Assembly: GCF_031583065.1 (NCBI RefSeq)
Contig: NZ_CP134053.1
Location: 930,001-994,000 of the forward strand
Length of the DNA stretch: 64,000 nucleotides
Direction: 5' to 3'
Source: Streptomyces sp. CGMCC 4.7035
GTDB taxonomy: Bacteria > Actinomycetota > Actinomycetes > Streptomycetales > Streptomycetaceae
In this document: positions 53,836-63,318 of the stretch, piece by piece
How the letters are laid out: every line of letters begins with the position of its first letter
Position numbering within the stretch: the stretch's first letter is position 1
Made by a program: the position numbers and the translations under genes
Notes under the pieces: generated by a model
What the model was told of the DNA's origin: nothing
What the model saw: only the letters and a program-made list of their open reading frames with translations
Databases searched by the model: none

Positions 53836-54309
53836 TCAGGTCCGCTTGAGAGTCCGCACCGGCTCTCCGGGCTTCCAGATCTCGACGACCAGATACGTGT
53901 CGTCCTCGACGTAGGTCCGTACGACCTCCGTCAGCTCGGTGCGGAAGAGGTGGAACGGCTGCGGCGGTTCCACCTCTTTCACATACGCGGCCTTCGTCGC
54001 GGCGTCCTCCACCTCGATCGCCCGCCCGCTGATCCGCACGTCACCGCCGCCCATCCCGGTCCCCGGCCCCGGATTCGCCTGTAGCGCGAAGCGCGGGTCG
54101 CGGCGCAGGTCGAGCGCCTTGAGCGAGCCCGGCATCATGCCGAGCCACAACTCGCCGTTCAGGAAGCGCACCTCTAGACCGGTGGTGCGCGGCGAGCCGT
54201 CCTTGCGGAGGGTGGCGACGACGTGATGAGAGAAGGCCGCGAAGCGTTCCTCGACGGTCTTCGCGAGCGCCGGTTCCGCGGTGGTGAAAGCTGCCCAGTT
54301 CGATGCCAT
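53836..54309 (-). CDS. PNPOx-like split-barrel flavin/F420-dependent protein
   Basis: 157 residues of the pyridoxamine-phosphate-oxidase fold: ATLRKDGSPRTTGLEVRF, LWLGMMPGSLKALDLRRDPR (cofactor phosphate contacts), GMGGGDVRISGRAIEVED. Substrate unknown; many actinobacterial members bind F420 or FMN. ATG 54309. Tail-to-tail with guaA, 18 bp apart. Confidence 0.88.
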   Translation of the reverse strand: MASNWAAFTTAEPALAKTVEERFAAFSHHVVATLRKDGSPRTTGLEVRFLNGELWLGMMPGSLKALDLRRDPRFALQANPGPGTGMGGGDVRISGRAIEVEDAATKAAYVKEVEPPQPFHLFRTELTEVVRTYVEDDTYLVVEIWKPGEPVRTLKRT

Positions 54310-54447
54310 ACGGCGAGTCTCGCGCCGATACCCGACGTCTTCTGTCCGGTATCGGTTGCGTGCGTCATCTTTACAAAAGAGCTCTGTCCTCCTGAGCTGA
54401 CCGACGGTAACTTCCGCCCCGTAAAGCAACCCAGTGCTGGAGGACAC

Positions 54448-55242
54448 ATGCACGGGCCGACCCCGCCGCTGCCCCTGCCCACGGATCGGCTGCACTTCGC
54501 CATGCCGCCGATGCACGAATCGCCGGACGACGAGCGGCGGCATCGCAAGGAGCGGCTGGCCGGAGCGCTGCGGCTGTTCGGACGGCTCGGCTTCGAGGAC
54601 GGTGTCTCCGGGCACATCACCGCCCGCGACCCCGAGTTCACCGACTGTTTCTGGGTCAACCCGTTCGGGATGCCGTTCAAGCACGTCACCGTGAGCGATC
54701 TGGTGCTGGCCAACCAGGACGGGCAGGTGATCCAGGGCCGTTACCACGTGAACCAGGCGGCATTCACCGTGCACGCCCAGGTCCACGCCGCCCGCCCGGA
54801 CGTCGTGGCCGTCGCCCACTGCCACTCCGTGCACGGACGCGCCCTGTCCGCACTCGGCGACCTGCTGGATCCGATCACTCAGGAGAGCTGCGCCTTTTAC
54901 GAGGACCACGCTCTGTACGACGCCTACACGGGCGTCGCCGTGGACGCCGAGGAGGGCCGCCGGATCGCGACCGCGCTCGGCAGCCGCAAGGCGCTCGTCC
55001 TGCGCAACCACGGGCTGCTGACGGTCGGCGACTCGGTGGACGCGGCGGCCTGGTGGTTCCTCTCGATGGAACGCTCCTGCCAGGTACAGCTGACCGCCAA
55101 GGCGGCGGGGCGTCCGGTCCTGATCGACCACAAGCAGGCGGTGGCCACGCGGGAGCAGCTGGGCGGGGACCTGGTGGCGTGGATCAACTACCAGCCCTTG
55201 TGGCAGGACATCAGCCGGAGCGAACCGGACCTGCTGAGCTGA
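54448..55242 (+). CDS. Class II aldolase/adducin family protein
   Basis: 264 residues. Zinc-binding AHCHSVHGRAL and later NHGLL histidines are present, and FEDGVSGHITARDP is the class II aldolase N-terminal block. Such proteins act on phosphorylated ketoses or as epimerases; the substrate is unclear. ATG 54448 after GGAGGA. Confidence 0.9.
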   Translation: MHGPTPPLPLPTDRLHFAMPPMHESPDDERRHRKERLAGALRLFGRLGFEDGVSGHITARDPEFTDCFWVNPFGMPFKHVTVSDLVLANQDGQVIQGRYHVNQAAFTVHAQVHAARPDVVAVAHCHSVHGRALSALGDLLDPITQESCAFYEDHALYDAYTGVAVDAEEGRRIATALGSRKALVLRNHGLLTVGDSVDAAAWWFLSMERSCQVQLTAKAAGRPVLIDHKQAVATREQLGGDLVAWINYQPLWQDISRSEPDLLS

Positions 55243-55514
55243 CGTCGGCACCCGGCGCGGTCGGAAGCCGCGCGGACCGCCTTCGTGGCCGCGGACTCCT
55301 TGTCCGTGAGGACGCCCTCCGGTGGAGCTTGCCCGACTCCCGCGGCCGGCGCGTTTTCGACGCCGGTCAACCCCGGGGTTGGTGCTTTCACCCGCCCTGA
55401 CCGCACCTGGCGAACGCGAGGTGTGTTCCGTACGGCACAATTCGCTGTCGTCGCCCGGAAGTTGCGGTGGCGGGTGCGGCTTGGTGATCTGGCGCGGGGA
55501 AGGCGGCAGCGGGC

Positions 55515-56804
55515 GTGGCGGTGCAGGAGGCGAGGCAGGGCGCGGGGCGTGGGAGCGGTCCGGGTGCGCACGAGGGTGGCTGCACCTGCGGGGACTGCCC
55601 GCACGGCGCGCGTGAGGGGCACCGGCGGGCGGTCGCCGAATTCCTGGCGAAGCGGGAGGAGTTCGCGTCCGGGCGGGGGCTGCCCGCGGCGGTCGCGCAC
55701 TCCGTGTCCGCGTCCCGCCAGTGGGTGTCCGAGGAGCTGACCCAGTCCGCGGACCTCGTGGCCGAGCGCAGCCGCGCCGACGGTGAGGCCTGGCTGGGCC
55801 GGCTGTGGCGGCATACGGCGGTCGTGGTGTGGGGCGCGGTGGGTGTCCTGCTGCTGACGCAGGCGCTGACGGCGATCGGCGCGGGATGGACCGTGGCGCG
55901 GACGGCCGGGCTGGTCGCGGCGGCGCTGGTGGGCGGGTCGCTGACCGCCGCCGCGTATCTGCACCGGGCGCGCGGCGGGGCGCTCGCGCCCGTCATCGGG
56001 GAGGACAACCGGCTGTCGACCTCCCGTGCGGTGGCGGCGAGTTGGGTGCTGTTCGCGGTGTACGCGGTGCTGGTGCTGGTCGGCGAACTGGCCGCGGCTT
56101 CCGGGCCTGGCAGGCGCGACGCGCTGATCGCCGGGCTCGACCTCGTGCGTGGCGTGGGCGTGGTGACCGTGATCGCGGTGGTGTGCGGAATCGCGGTACT
56201 GGTGCGGCGGGTGGTCGGGCTGCGGGTCCTCGGCCAGCGCCTGCAGAAGGTACGCGCCGACCGGCCGCGGGCGGCGGACCTGCTGACGGACGACTCCGGG
56301 CGGGGCAGCTTCGCGGACACGCAGTACGTGGTGATCAGCGCGGTCGCCCTGCTCTTCGCGGTGGTACGGCTGGCCCGCCGCCCCGACCAACTGCCCGATC
56401 TGCCCTGGGGTCTCGCGGTACTGATGCTCGTCTCGGCGGCCACCTACCTCGCCGGAAAGTACGCGGAGGGCGGCCGTCCGGTGGTCCTCTCGGTGGTGCG
56501 GGCGCGGGAGGCGGGCGACCTGGACGCGCCGATCCGTACGGGCGACGACGTCGAGATCCGCGGCGCGGGGTTCGTCCCGCCGGGCGCCCAGACTGCGGAC
56601 CGGCTGTCCCGGATGGTGGTCCGCATAGGAGCGGTCCATGTCCATGTCCCCCTGGTCCCGGTCCCCGGCGGCTTCAGCAACCCGACGGACACGCTCCTGA
56701 CGGTCCCGGTGCCGGCGGATGTGGAGCCGGGCAGGGTGGAGGTCCAGGTGGTGACGGCGGCGGGGGTGGAGACCAACCGGGTGGCGATCGATGTGACGGA
56801 CTGA
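55515..56804 (+). CDS. Multi-pass membrane protein, hypothetical
   Basis: 429 residues. N-terminal cysteine pair in GCTCGDCPHG, then five to six hydrophobic helices (VVVWGAVGVLLLTQALTAIG, AGLVAAALVGGSLTAAAYL, VLFAVYAVLVLVGEL, VVTVIAVVCGIAVLV, VVISAVALLFAVVRL, LAVLMLVSAATYLAG), and a C-terminal soluble domain resembling an IPT/TIG-like beta-sandwich (DDVEIRGAGFVPPGAQ ... VEVQVVTAAGVETNRVAI). GTG 55515; the RBS is weak. The 272-bp gap before it shows no gene. Function unknown. Confidence 0.78.
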   Translation: MAVQEARQGAGRGSGPGAHEGGCTCGDCPHGAREGHRRAVAEFLAKREEFASGRGLPAAVAHSVSASRQWVSEELTQSADLVAERSRADGEAWLGRLWRHTAVVVWGAVGVLLLTQALTAIGAGWTVARTAGLVAAALVGGSLTAAAYLHRARGGALAPVIGEDNRLSTSRAVAASWVLFAVYAVLVLVGELAAASGPGRRDALIAGLDLVRGVGVVTVIAVVCGIAVLVRRVVGLRVLGQRLQKVRADRPRAADLLTDDSGRGSFADTQYVVISAVALLFAVVRLARRPDQLPDLPWGLAVLMLVSAATYLAGKYAEGGRPVVLSVVRAREAGDLDAPIRTGDDVEIRGAGFVPPGAQTADRLSRMVVRIGAVHVHVPLVPVPGGFSNPTDTLLTVPVPADVEPGRVEVQVVTAAGVETNRVAIDVTD

Positions 56805-56972
56805 GGTCTGGTTCAAGTCGGGGGCCGTTCAGGCCAAAGGAGGTCTGGGGAGGCGGCCCGCGGGGAAGGGAACCGAGGAAAGTGGGCGCGCAGCGCTTGA
56901 GCGGGTGCCCCCTTTCGTACGTATGGTCTGTTGAGGCGTCAACGGCACGGCGGGCGAGAGGCGGCGGACACG

Positions 56973-57503
56973 ATGACTCATGGCATTCGCACGGACTCCC
57001 ACACCTCCTATCTCGACGAGGGCCGGAGCTGGCGGGACACCGCCACTCGGTACGCCCTGCTTCCCCTGCGCGTCTTCCTGGGCGTCACCTTCATCTACGC
57101 GGGCCTGGACAAGCTCACTAGCAGCGCCTTCATGCACGACTCCGGCTCCGGGTCGATCGGTGACCTGATGCGTACCGTGCGCGACTCGTCGGCGATCCCC
57201 GCCTTGGTCGACCTCGCGCTGAAGAGCCCCGTCGGCTTCGGCTACGCCATCGCCCTCGGTGAACTGGCCGTCGGCATCGGCACACTGATCGGCCTGCTGG
57301 GCCGCCTCGCCGCGCTCGGTGGCGCGCTGATCTCGCTGAGCCTGTGGCTGACCGTGAGCTGGGCCTCCAGCCCCTACTACTACGGCAACGACCTCGCCTA
57401 CCTCATGGCCTGGCTGCCCCTGGTCCTCGCCGGCACCCCGGTCCTCTCCCTGGACGCCGTCCTCCGCGCCCGCCGACGGCAACGCGCGGGCGGGTACCGG
57501 TAG
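56973..57503 (+). CDS. DoxX-family membrane protein
   Basis: 176 residues, four transmembrane helices; the DoxX signature LRVFLGVTFIYAGLDKL is near the N-terminus, then GFGYAIALGELAVGIGTLIG. DoxX proteins are linked to quinone-related redox processes at the membrane, but the role here is open. ATG 56973; a TATGGT hexamer at 56921 may be the -10. Confidence 0.88.
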   Translation: MTHGIRTDSHTSYLDEGRSWRDTATRYALLPLRVFLGVTFIYAGLDKLTSSAFMHDSGSGSIGDLMRTVRDSSAIPALVDLALKSPVGFGYAIALGELAVGIGTLIGLLGRLAALGGALISLSLWLTVSWASSPYYYGNDLAYLMAWLPLVLAGTPVLSLDAVLRARRRQRAGGYR

Positions 57504-57522
57504 ACCGGGGCGCGCTCCAAAG

Positions 57523-57765
57523 CTACGGGGCCGTCGCCTCGCCCCGTTCCGCCCGCAGTTCCCCGCGGGAGGTGCGGCCCCTGCGTATCGCTCGGGCCAG
57601 CAGGCCTGTCACGGCGGCGAGGCAGAGGCCGCCGTTGACGATCGGGACGATGACGTACCACGGCGTCTCCCAAGCCCCACCGGCGTCACCCAGGAACAGG
57701 ACGCCCGCGACGGTCAGGGCGGCGCCGGCTATCAGCCGGCCGGGCTGGAACTCATGACGCAGCAC
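57523..57765 (-). CDS. Small membrane protein downstream of the PspC gene
   Basis: 80 residues with two hydrophobic helices (LIAGAALTVAGVLFLGDAG and WYVIVPIVNGGLCLAAVTGLL) and a basic C-terminus. ATG 57765 overlaps the PspC gene stop by 14 nt, so it is coupled to it. Function unknown. Confidence 0.8.
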   Translation of the reverse strand: MLRHEFQPGRLIAGAALTVAGVLFLGDAGGAWETPWYVIVPIVNGGLCLAAVTGLLARAIRRGRTSRGELRAERGEATAP

Positions 57766-59239
57766 GGCTCACCTCCACCTGGCCCACGCCGACCTCCAGG
57801 CTGAGGTGGAGTGTGGCCGCGCTCTTCGTGCCGGATGCCGGGGCGAGCGTCAACCGCTCGTGCTTGCCGGGTTCCACGTCCACGTCCTTCTGGCTGTCGC
57901 CCGGCAACCGGATGTCGCCGATCCCCGTCTCGATCTCCAGTTTCACCGTCGCGTCCCGCGGGACCACCACCTTGAGCCGGCCCACACCCACCTCCGCCCG
58001 GGTCGTCACAACCGTCCGGCCCTTGGCGAGCTCCAGACGGGTGAGGTCCAGTGTGCCGACGCCGGTGCCCAGGTCGTACTTCTCCTGGACGGCCGCCGTC
58101 GAGGCCGGTGCCCAGGTGGTGCGCGTCCAGTGCGTGCTGATGTCCTTCGGCAGGGCAGCCGACGCGGCGAGCAGACCGGCCGTGAGTATCGCGAGGAAGA
58201 TCGAGCCCGCGCCCGTACGCCCCAGGAGCGAGCTGAGCGCGATACCCGTGCCGAACACGACGAGCGCACCCGCGAGGCCCATCTGCAGGCTGGCGCCGAG
58301 CGCATGGTCGTGCCAGGTCAGGCCGGTGCCGAGAGCGCCCGCGAGCAGGGCGAACAGGAACACCCAGCCGCCGATCCAGCGCGGCCCTCGCGGCCCGGGC
58401 TGCCGCTCGGTCCGTATCCGCTCGCTGTACGAGGAGCCGCGGGCGATGTTGACCGCCGCCGCGATGTCACGGTCGCGGACCTCGCTCGGGCCCCACAGAT
58501 AGCCCGTGCCGCCCACGTGCGTGCCGTCCTTGACGATGGGGTCGCGCCACCAGGAGGGGTAGGAGTCGGGCACGGGTGGTGCCGTGGCCTCCGGCGGGGC
58601 GTCGGCGACTGCATGCGCGGCGAGCGGGTCGGGGTCGGGGGCGCCGCGCTGCCGTGACCAGTACCCCGCGCCCGCGAGGAGCAGGGACACGATGGTGGCG
58701 AAGGTCAGCACCCCACCGTTCCTGAGCATCGACAGGAAGACCCCGCAGCCCACCAGGGCGAAGAGGATCGCGGCCAGGCCCTGGCCGTCGACGCGGCCTG
58801 TCAGCAGCTTGCGGATCTCGTTCTCCTCCTCGTCCTCGTACGGGACGAAGAGCCAGACGAAACCGTAGAAGATCAGCCCGAGGCCGCCCGTCGCGGAGAG
58901 CACCGCGAGCACGACCCGGAAGATCACCGGGTCCATGTCGCACTGCCGCCCCAGACCGGCGCAGACGCCCGCCAGCATCCTGTGCCGCCGGTCGCGCCGG
59001 AACCGGCCGGGGCCTTCGGCCACGGCCGCGCCGTCCCGCGCGGCCTCGTCCTCGTGCGCGCGCGGTTCCTCTCCTGCGGCGGGCGCGGTGCGGCCGGGCG
59101 TGGGCACGCCGTCGCGTGGACCCGAGTCCCGTCCGCCGGCGTCCGCCGCCGCGGCCTCCCGCGGCCCGCCGCCCGACGGGCGGGCACCCCGGCCGGAGCC
59201 GGGGATCCGTCCCGCTGCCGCGTGCTGCTGATCTGTCAT
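57752..59239 (-). CDS. PspC-domain membrane protein with LiaF-like C-terminal domain
   Basis: 495 residues. A disordered Gly/Ala/Arg-rich N-terminus (about 1-95), a PspC domain (RMLAGVCAGLGRQCDMDPVI ... FYGFVWLFVPYEDEEE), several helices, and a C-terminal beta-repeat domain (GTGVGTLDLTRLELAKGRTV, VGVGRLKVVVPRDATVKL, IGDIRLPG) like the LiaF/YvqF sensor domain. LiaF-type proteins sense cell-envelope stress and hold a kinase in check. ATG 59239. It faces a PspC-fused histidine kinase on the other strand. Confidence 0.88.
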   Translation of the reverse strand: MTDQQHAAAGRIPGSGRGARPSGGGPREAAAADAGGRDSGPRDGVPTPGRTAPAAGEEPRAHEDEAARDGAAVAEGPGRFRRDRRHRMLAGVCAGLGRQCDMDPVIFRVVLAVLSATGGLGLIFYGFVWLFVPYEDEEENEIRKLLTGRVDGQGLAAILFALVGCGVFLSMLRNGGVLTFATIVSLLLAGAGYWSRQRGAPDPDPLAAHAVADAPPEATAPPVPDSYPSWWRDPIVKDGTHVGGTGYLWGPSEVRDRDIAAAVNIARGSSYSERIRTERQPGPRGPRWIGGWVFLFALLAGALGTGLTWHDHALGASLQMGLAGALVVFGTGIALSSLLGRTGAGSIFLAILTAGLLAASAALPKDISTHWTRTTWAPASTAAVQEKYDLGTGVGTLDLTRLELAKGRTVVTTRAEVGVGRLKVVVPRDATVKLEIETGIGDIRLPGDSQKDVDVEPGKHERLTLAPASGTKSAATLHLSLEVGVGQVEVSRAAS

Positions 59240-59354
59240 GCGTCCATGGTCCCTGCCGGGGCCGCCCGGTGGCAGTCGGGACGACCCTGGCCGAACCCTG
59301 AAATCTGCCCCTGACGGCTGCCGGGGGGAGTGTTCGATCACCGCCGATCCGAAG

Positions 59355-59384
59355 ATCAGGGGAGTCTAGGGGGTCGACCCTGAT
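59355..59384. promoter_or_regulatory. Inverted repeat ATCAGGG-N16-CCCTGAT in the divergent region
   Basis: A 7-bp perfect inverted repeat between the PspC gene and the kinase gene, where an autoregulating response regulator could bind. Confidence 0.35.
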
Positions 59385-59418
59385 GCCACGCTGGGCCGGT
59401 CGTGTGACGATCGATGGC

Positions 59419-60711
59419 ATGCCGGACGCCGCAACAGTGCCCCTCGCCGACCCGCGGCCGCCGCGCAAGCTCTACCGCAGCAGCGACGGACGCTGGCTCG
59501 GGGGCGTGGCGCGGGGGCTCGCCGGGCATCTCGGCCTGCCCGTGATCTGGGTGCGCCTCGTCTTCGTCGGCCTGATGATGGCGGACGGCCTGGGCGCGCT
59601 GCTGTACGCCGCGTTCTGGTTCTTCGTTCCGCTCGGCGTCGGCGGTGTGGACGACCGGCGCCCCTCGTCCCTGGTCGGCACCGAGACCTCGCCCGACGGC
59701 CGCCGCAGACTGGTGGCCCGCAAGCCCGACCGAGGCCAGATCGTCGCCCTGCTCCTCATGGTCGTCGTGGCCCTGACCTTCGTGGGCAGCGTGAACCTCG
59801 GCAGCGGGGCCAAGGCGTATCTCATCCCGGCCGTCCTCGTCGCGGCGGGCGTCGCCCTGGTCTGGCGCCAGGCGGACAACGCACGCCGGGCCCGCTGGAT
59901 GGAGGTCGGCAGCCGTCGGCGCACCCTCACCCTGCTGCGCGCCGCGGCCGGTGTCCTGCTGGTCACCGCGGGCGTCTCCGCCATCTTCGTGCTGCAGGGC
60001 TCCGCGGCCCACCTCGGCTCGATCCTGCAGGCGGCGCTCGCGGTCCTCGTCGGCATAGCGCTGCTCGCCGGACCGTATCTCGTCCGGATGAGCCAGGACC
60101 TGTCCGAGGAGCGTCTGATGCGCATCCGCGCCCAGGAGCGCGCGGAGGTCGCCGCCCATGTCCACGACTCGGTCCTGCACACCCTGACCCTGATCCAGCG
60201 CAACGCGGAGAACGCGGGCGAGGTGCGCCGCCTCGCCCGCGCCCAGGAGCGCGACCTGCGCGCGTGGCTCTACAAACCGGAAGGCACCGGCAAGGACGAG
60301 GACGAGGAGCCCGACACCCTCGCGGAGGCGGTCCGGCGCAACGCGGCGGAGGTGGAGGACAAGCACGGCGTTCCCATAGAGGTCGTCATCGTCGGCGACT
60401 GCCCCCTCGACGAGCGGACGGTCGCACAGATGCAGGCCGCGCGCGAAGCGATGGTGAACGCCGCCAAGTACGGTGGCGAGGGCGGCGCCGTCCAGGTCTA
60501 CGCCGAGGTCGAGGGCAGGTCGGTCTTCGTGTCCGTCCGCGACCGCGGCCCCGGCTTCGACCTCGACGCGATACCCGCCGACCGCATGGGTGTCAGAGAA
60601 TCGATCATCGGCCGCATGGAGCGCAACGGCGGCACGGCACGGCTGCGCGCGGTTCCGGACGGCGGCACGGAGGTCGAACTGGAGATGGAGAGGGCGGAGA
60701 AGACGTCATGA
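59419..60711 (+). CDS. Sensor histidine kinase with N-terminal PspC domain
   Basis: 430 residues. PspC domain at about 15-85 (LYRSSDGRWLGGVARGLAGH ... AFWFFVPLGVGG), three to four further helices, then a HisKA_3/NarL-type kinase: phospho-acceptor His in VAAHVHDSVLHTL and HATPase_c with VNAAKYGGEGG (N box) and VRDRGPGFDLD. ATG 59419 is chosen from homology; ATG 59383 is in frame and would begin inside an ATCAGGG/CCCTGAT inverted repeat (59355-59384). The response regulator overlaps its stop (ATGA). Confidence 0.9.
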   Translation: MPDAATVPLADPRPPRKLYRSSDGRWLGGVARGLAGHLGLPVIWVRLVFVGLMMADGLGALLYAAFWFFVPLGVGGVDDRRPSSLVGTETSPDGRRRLVARKPDRGQIVALLLMVVVALTFVGSVNLGSGAKAYLIPAVLVAAGVALVWRQADNARRARWMEVGSRRRTLTLLRAAAGVLLVTAGVSAIFVLQGSAAHLGSILQAALAVLVGIALLAGPYLVRMSQDLSEERLMRIRAQERAEVAAHVHDSVLHTLTLIQRNAENAGEVRRLARAQERDLRAWLYKPEGTGKDEDEEPDTLAEAVRRNAAEVEDKHGVPIEVVIVGDCPLDERTVAQMQAAREAMVNAAKYGGEGGAVQVYAEVEGRSVFVSVRDRGPGFDLDAIPADRMGVRESIIGRMERNGGTARLRAVPDGGTEVELEMERAEKTS

Positions 60712-61433
60712 GCGACGCGAACGAGCCGGTCGGCCCGGCGGAGCCGGAGCGCACGAGCGGGGGCGCGGGGGAGCGGCGCGTGCGGGTCGTGCTCGTCGAC
60801 GACCACCGCATGTTCCGTACGGGCGTCCAGGCCGAGATCGGGCAGACCGAGCGGACCGGCGTCGAGGTCGTCGGCGAGGCCGCGGACGTCGACCAGGCGG
60901 TGAGCGTCATCACCGCGACCCGTCCCGAGGTCGTCCTCCTCGACGTCCATCTGCCCGGCGGCGGGGGAGTCGAAGTGCTGCGCCGTTGCGCCCCGTTGAT
61001 GGCCGACGTGGAGCAGCCCGTCCGTTTCCTCGCCCTGTCCGTCTCGGACGCGGCGGAGGACGTCATCGGGGTCATCCGCGGCGGCGCCCGCGGCTATGTC
61101 ACCAAGACGATCACCGGCTCGGACCTCGTCGACTCCGTCTTCCGCGTGCAGGACGGCGACGCGGTGTTCTCGCCGCGCCTGGCCGGCTTCGTCCTCGACG
61201 CCTTCGCCTCGACCGACGCCCCGCCCGTGGACGAGGACCTCGACCGTCTCACCCAGCGCGAGCGCGAGGTACTGCGCCTCATCGCCCGCGGCTATGCGTA
61301 CAAGGAGATCGCCAAGCAGCTGTTCATCTCGGTGAAGACGGTCGAGTCCCATGTCTCGGCGGTCCTGCGAAAGCTCCAGCTGTCGAACCGTCATGAACTG
61401 ACGCGCTGGGCGACCGCCCGCCGCCTGGTCTGA
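60708..61433 (+). CDS. LuxR-family response regulator
   Basis: 241 residues. Receiver domain VVLVDDHRMFRTGVQ, phospho-acceptor Asp in VVLLDVHLPGG, Lys in GYVTKTITG; C-terminal LuxR HTH LTQREREVLRLIARGYAYKEI ... VKTVESHVSAVLRKL (written here in parts). ATG 60708 overlaps the kinase stop, so the pair is coupled. Likely target: the divergent PspC/LiaF-like gene. Confidence 0.93.
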   Translation: MSDANEPVGPAEPERTSGGAGERRVRVVLVDDHRMFRTGVQAEIGQTERTGVEVVGEAADVDQAVSVITATRPEVVLLDVHLPGGGGVEVLRRCAPLMADVEQPVRFLALSVSDAAEDVIGVIRGGARGYVTKTITGSDLVDSVFRVQDGDAVFSPRLAGFVLDAFASTDAPPVDEDLDRLTQREREVLRLIARGYAYKEIAKQLFISVKTVESHVSAVLRKLQLSNRHELTRWATARRLV

Positions 61434-61454
61434 CAGGCCCTCACCGGGTCCGCC

Positions 61455-62519
61455 TCACGTCACCCGGGTGGCCCCGGCGAACGGCATCTCGTCGATCGGC
61501 GCAAGGCGTACCGGCGCCGACGGGTTCGGCGCGTGGATCATCTGGCCGTGCCCCACATAGATCCCCACATGGCTGATTCCGGAGTAGAAGAACACCAGGT
61601 CACCGGGGAGCAGTTCGGAGAGCGGGACACGCTGTCCCGCGCCGATCTGGGCGTATGTGGTGCGCGGCAGCGAAATGCCCGCCGAGCGGTACGCGGCCTG
61701 CACCAGCCCCGAGCAGTCGAAGGCGTCGGGGCCGGTGGCGCCCCATACGTAGGGGCTGCCGAGCTTGCCGTACGCGTACGCCAGCGCGGCCGCCACCCGC
61801 GCGTTGGGCGCCTCCGCGGTCGCCGTCGAGGCCGATACCGGCCCCAGGTTCCGCAGCGCCGACCGCGACGCCCGTACGGCGCTCCCGTCCCCGGCGAACT
61901 GCGCCCGCTGCCCCTCCGACAGCCGGGACAGCAGCTGCCGCGCCTCGCCCAGCTTTCCGGTGATCGTCCGCTTCTCCCGGCGCAGCTCGGCCTGCCGCGA
62001 CTTCAGGGAGGCCAGTTCCACGCGCGCCGCCCCGCGCAGCTGCTCGATCTCCCGCAGTTGTTTCCGTACGTCCGCCACGGCCGTCGCCTGCCGGCTGCCG
62101 ACCCGCTCGGCCAACGAGGCGCCGTCGAGGTACCGCCTGGGATCCGGGGAGAGCAGGAGCTGCACCGAGGGGTCGATGCCCCCGCTGCGGTACTGCGCCG
62201 CCGCGGTGGAACCCAGCGCGTCCCGTGCCGCGTCGAGCCGGTCCGTCCGGCGCGCTGCCTCGTCGCGCAGCGCGTTCAGCCGCTCCTCGGTCCGGTCGGC
62301 CTCCTCTTTGGCTCCGTTGTACTTCTCGGTCGCGGCCTCCGCCTCCTGGTACAGCTTGTCGACCCTGGCCTTGACCTGTGCCGGTGAAAGCTGCGGGTCG
62401 GCGTGTCCCGTTCCGTCGAAGCCGGCCGCGGACGCCGCTCCCGCGAGTGCGATCGTGGCGGCCGTCCGGGCCGTGTTCCCGCCGAGTGAACGCTGTCTGG
62501 GCTTGCGGTGCGCTGCCAC
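61455..62519 (-). CDS. Secreted NlpC/P60 peptidoglycan endopeptidase
   Basis: 354 residues. Signal peptide (ARTAATIALAGAASAAGF), long coiled-coil (about 45-215, heptad-rich TEERLNALRDEAARRTDRL and similar), then the NlpC/P60 domain with nucleophile Cys in DAFDCSGLVQ and His in SHVGIYVGHGQMIHAP. It should cleave stem-peptide bonds in cell-wall remodelling. GTG 62519 (VAAHRKPRQRS) is preferred; GTG 62531 has AAAGGA too close. Tail-to-tail with the response regulator. Confidence 0.9.
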   Translation of the reverse strand: MAAHRKPRQRSLGGNTARTAATIALAGAASAAGFDGTGHADPQLSPAQVKARVDKLYQEAEAATEKYNGAKEEADRTEERLNALRDEAARRTDRLDAARDALGSTAAAQYRSGGIDPSVQLLLSPDPRRYLDGASLAERVGSRQATAVADVRKQLREIEQLRGAARVELASLKSRQAELRREKRTITGKLGEARQLLSRLSEGQRAQFAGDGSAVRASRSALRNLGPVSASTATAEAPNARVAAALAYAYGKLGSPYVWGATGPDAFDCSGLVQAAYRSAGISLPRTTYAQIGAGQRVPLSELLPGDLVFFYSGISHVGIYVGHGQMIHAPNPSAPVRLAPIDEMPFAGATRVT

Positions 62520-62964
62520 CTGGGACGTCACGTCCTTTCGTACGACCGCCGGGCCATGGGCGGTTGTCACGCGTCCGGCGGCGGCGCGCACAGGGGGAGC
62601 GGGGCCGCCGCCGGACCTTCTCGGCGGTGGTGTCCGACTGCCGCCCCTGGCCCGGGCGGCGGTGGGGAGCCGGTCACCTGGTGGAGGACGCTAAACCTCG
62701 TCGTGATGGCTCGGTGACGCAATGTACGGAACTGGCGTGACCGGACTGGCAGTGACCGTATGTGACCCTGATCCCGGTCCGGGGTCGCCGACTTCACGCT
62801 CTGCCATGACCGATGCGGCGGTTCCGGGACATGTGGGGCGACGGAGTGCTATGGGGGTGCATATATGCGGGGCCCCGGGAGGTCCGTGAGGGCGCTGTCA
62901 CAAGGCGTCACAAGCGGTGGGCCGGTGTCGGGAGGCATGCGGGCCCCTCATTAGGCTCCGGCCC
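62520..62964. other. 445-bp divergent region upstream of the NlpC/P60 gene
   Basis: Probably a long 5' leader for the NlpC/P60 gene. It contains GC-rich inverted repeats, such as GGCGGCGGC / GCCGCCGCC around 62579-62612 and GGACGTGACGTCC next to the start. NlpC genes in Streptomyces often carry a c-di-AMP riboswitch, but I could not match its conserved elements here. TAGGCT at 62952-62957 lies 7 nt before the next gene. Confidence 0.4.
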
Positions 62965-63318
62965 ATGGACGTACTCATCCATCTCTTCGTCGGCCTGCAC
63001 ATCATCGGTATCGCCGCGCTCCTGGGCGGCTTCCTCACCCAGATGAAGGCGATGGGCCAGGGCACCGCCCGTTTCGTGCCGGGGATGCTGCACGGCGCGC
63101 TGACCATGCTGGTCACGGGTGTCGCCCTCGTCGGCCTCAACCAGGCCGACGACCACTCGGTCAACACGATCAAGATCGGGGTCAAGCTGGCCCTGCTGAT
63201 CGTGATTCTCGGCCTGGTCTACGTGAAGCGCGACGAGGAGACGGTCGAGAAGCCCCTCTTCGGCCTCGTCGGCGCGCTGACCATCGCGAACATCTTCATC
63301 GCGGTGCTCTGGACCTGA
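62965..63318 (+). CDS. Small integral membrane protein
   Basis: 117 residues, four transmembrane helices (LFVGLHIIGIAALLGGFLTQM, GMLHGALTMLVTGVALVGL, GVKLALLIVILGLVYV, LFGLVGALTIANIFIAVLW). Conserved in Streptomyces as I recall; function unknown. ATG 62965 is probably leaderless. Overlaps the convergent gene by 23 bp. Confidence 0.85.
   Translation: MDVLIHLFVGLHIIGIAALLGGFLTQMKAMGQGTARFVPGMLHGALTMLVTGVALVGLNQADDHSVNTIKIGVKLALLIVILGLVYVKRDEETVEKPLFGLVGALTIANIFIAVLWT

Noticed and set aside
62532..62930. c-di-AMP (ydaO-type) riboswitch before the NlpC/P60 gene
   Set aside because: Expected from related genes, but I could not find the conserved elements by eye; a covariance-model search would be needed to decide.
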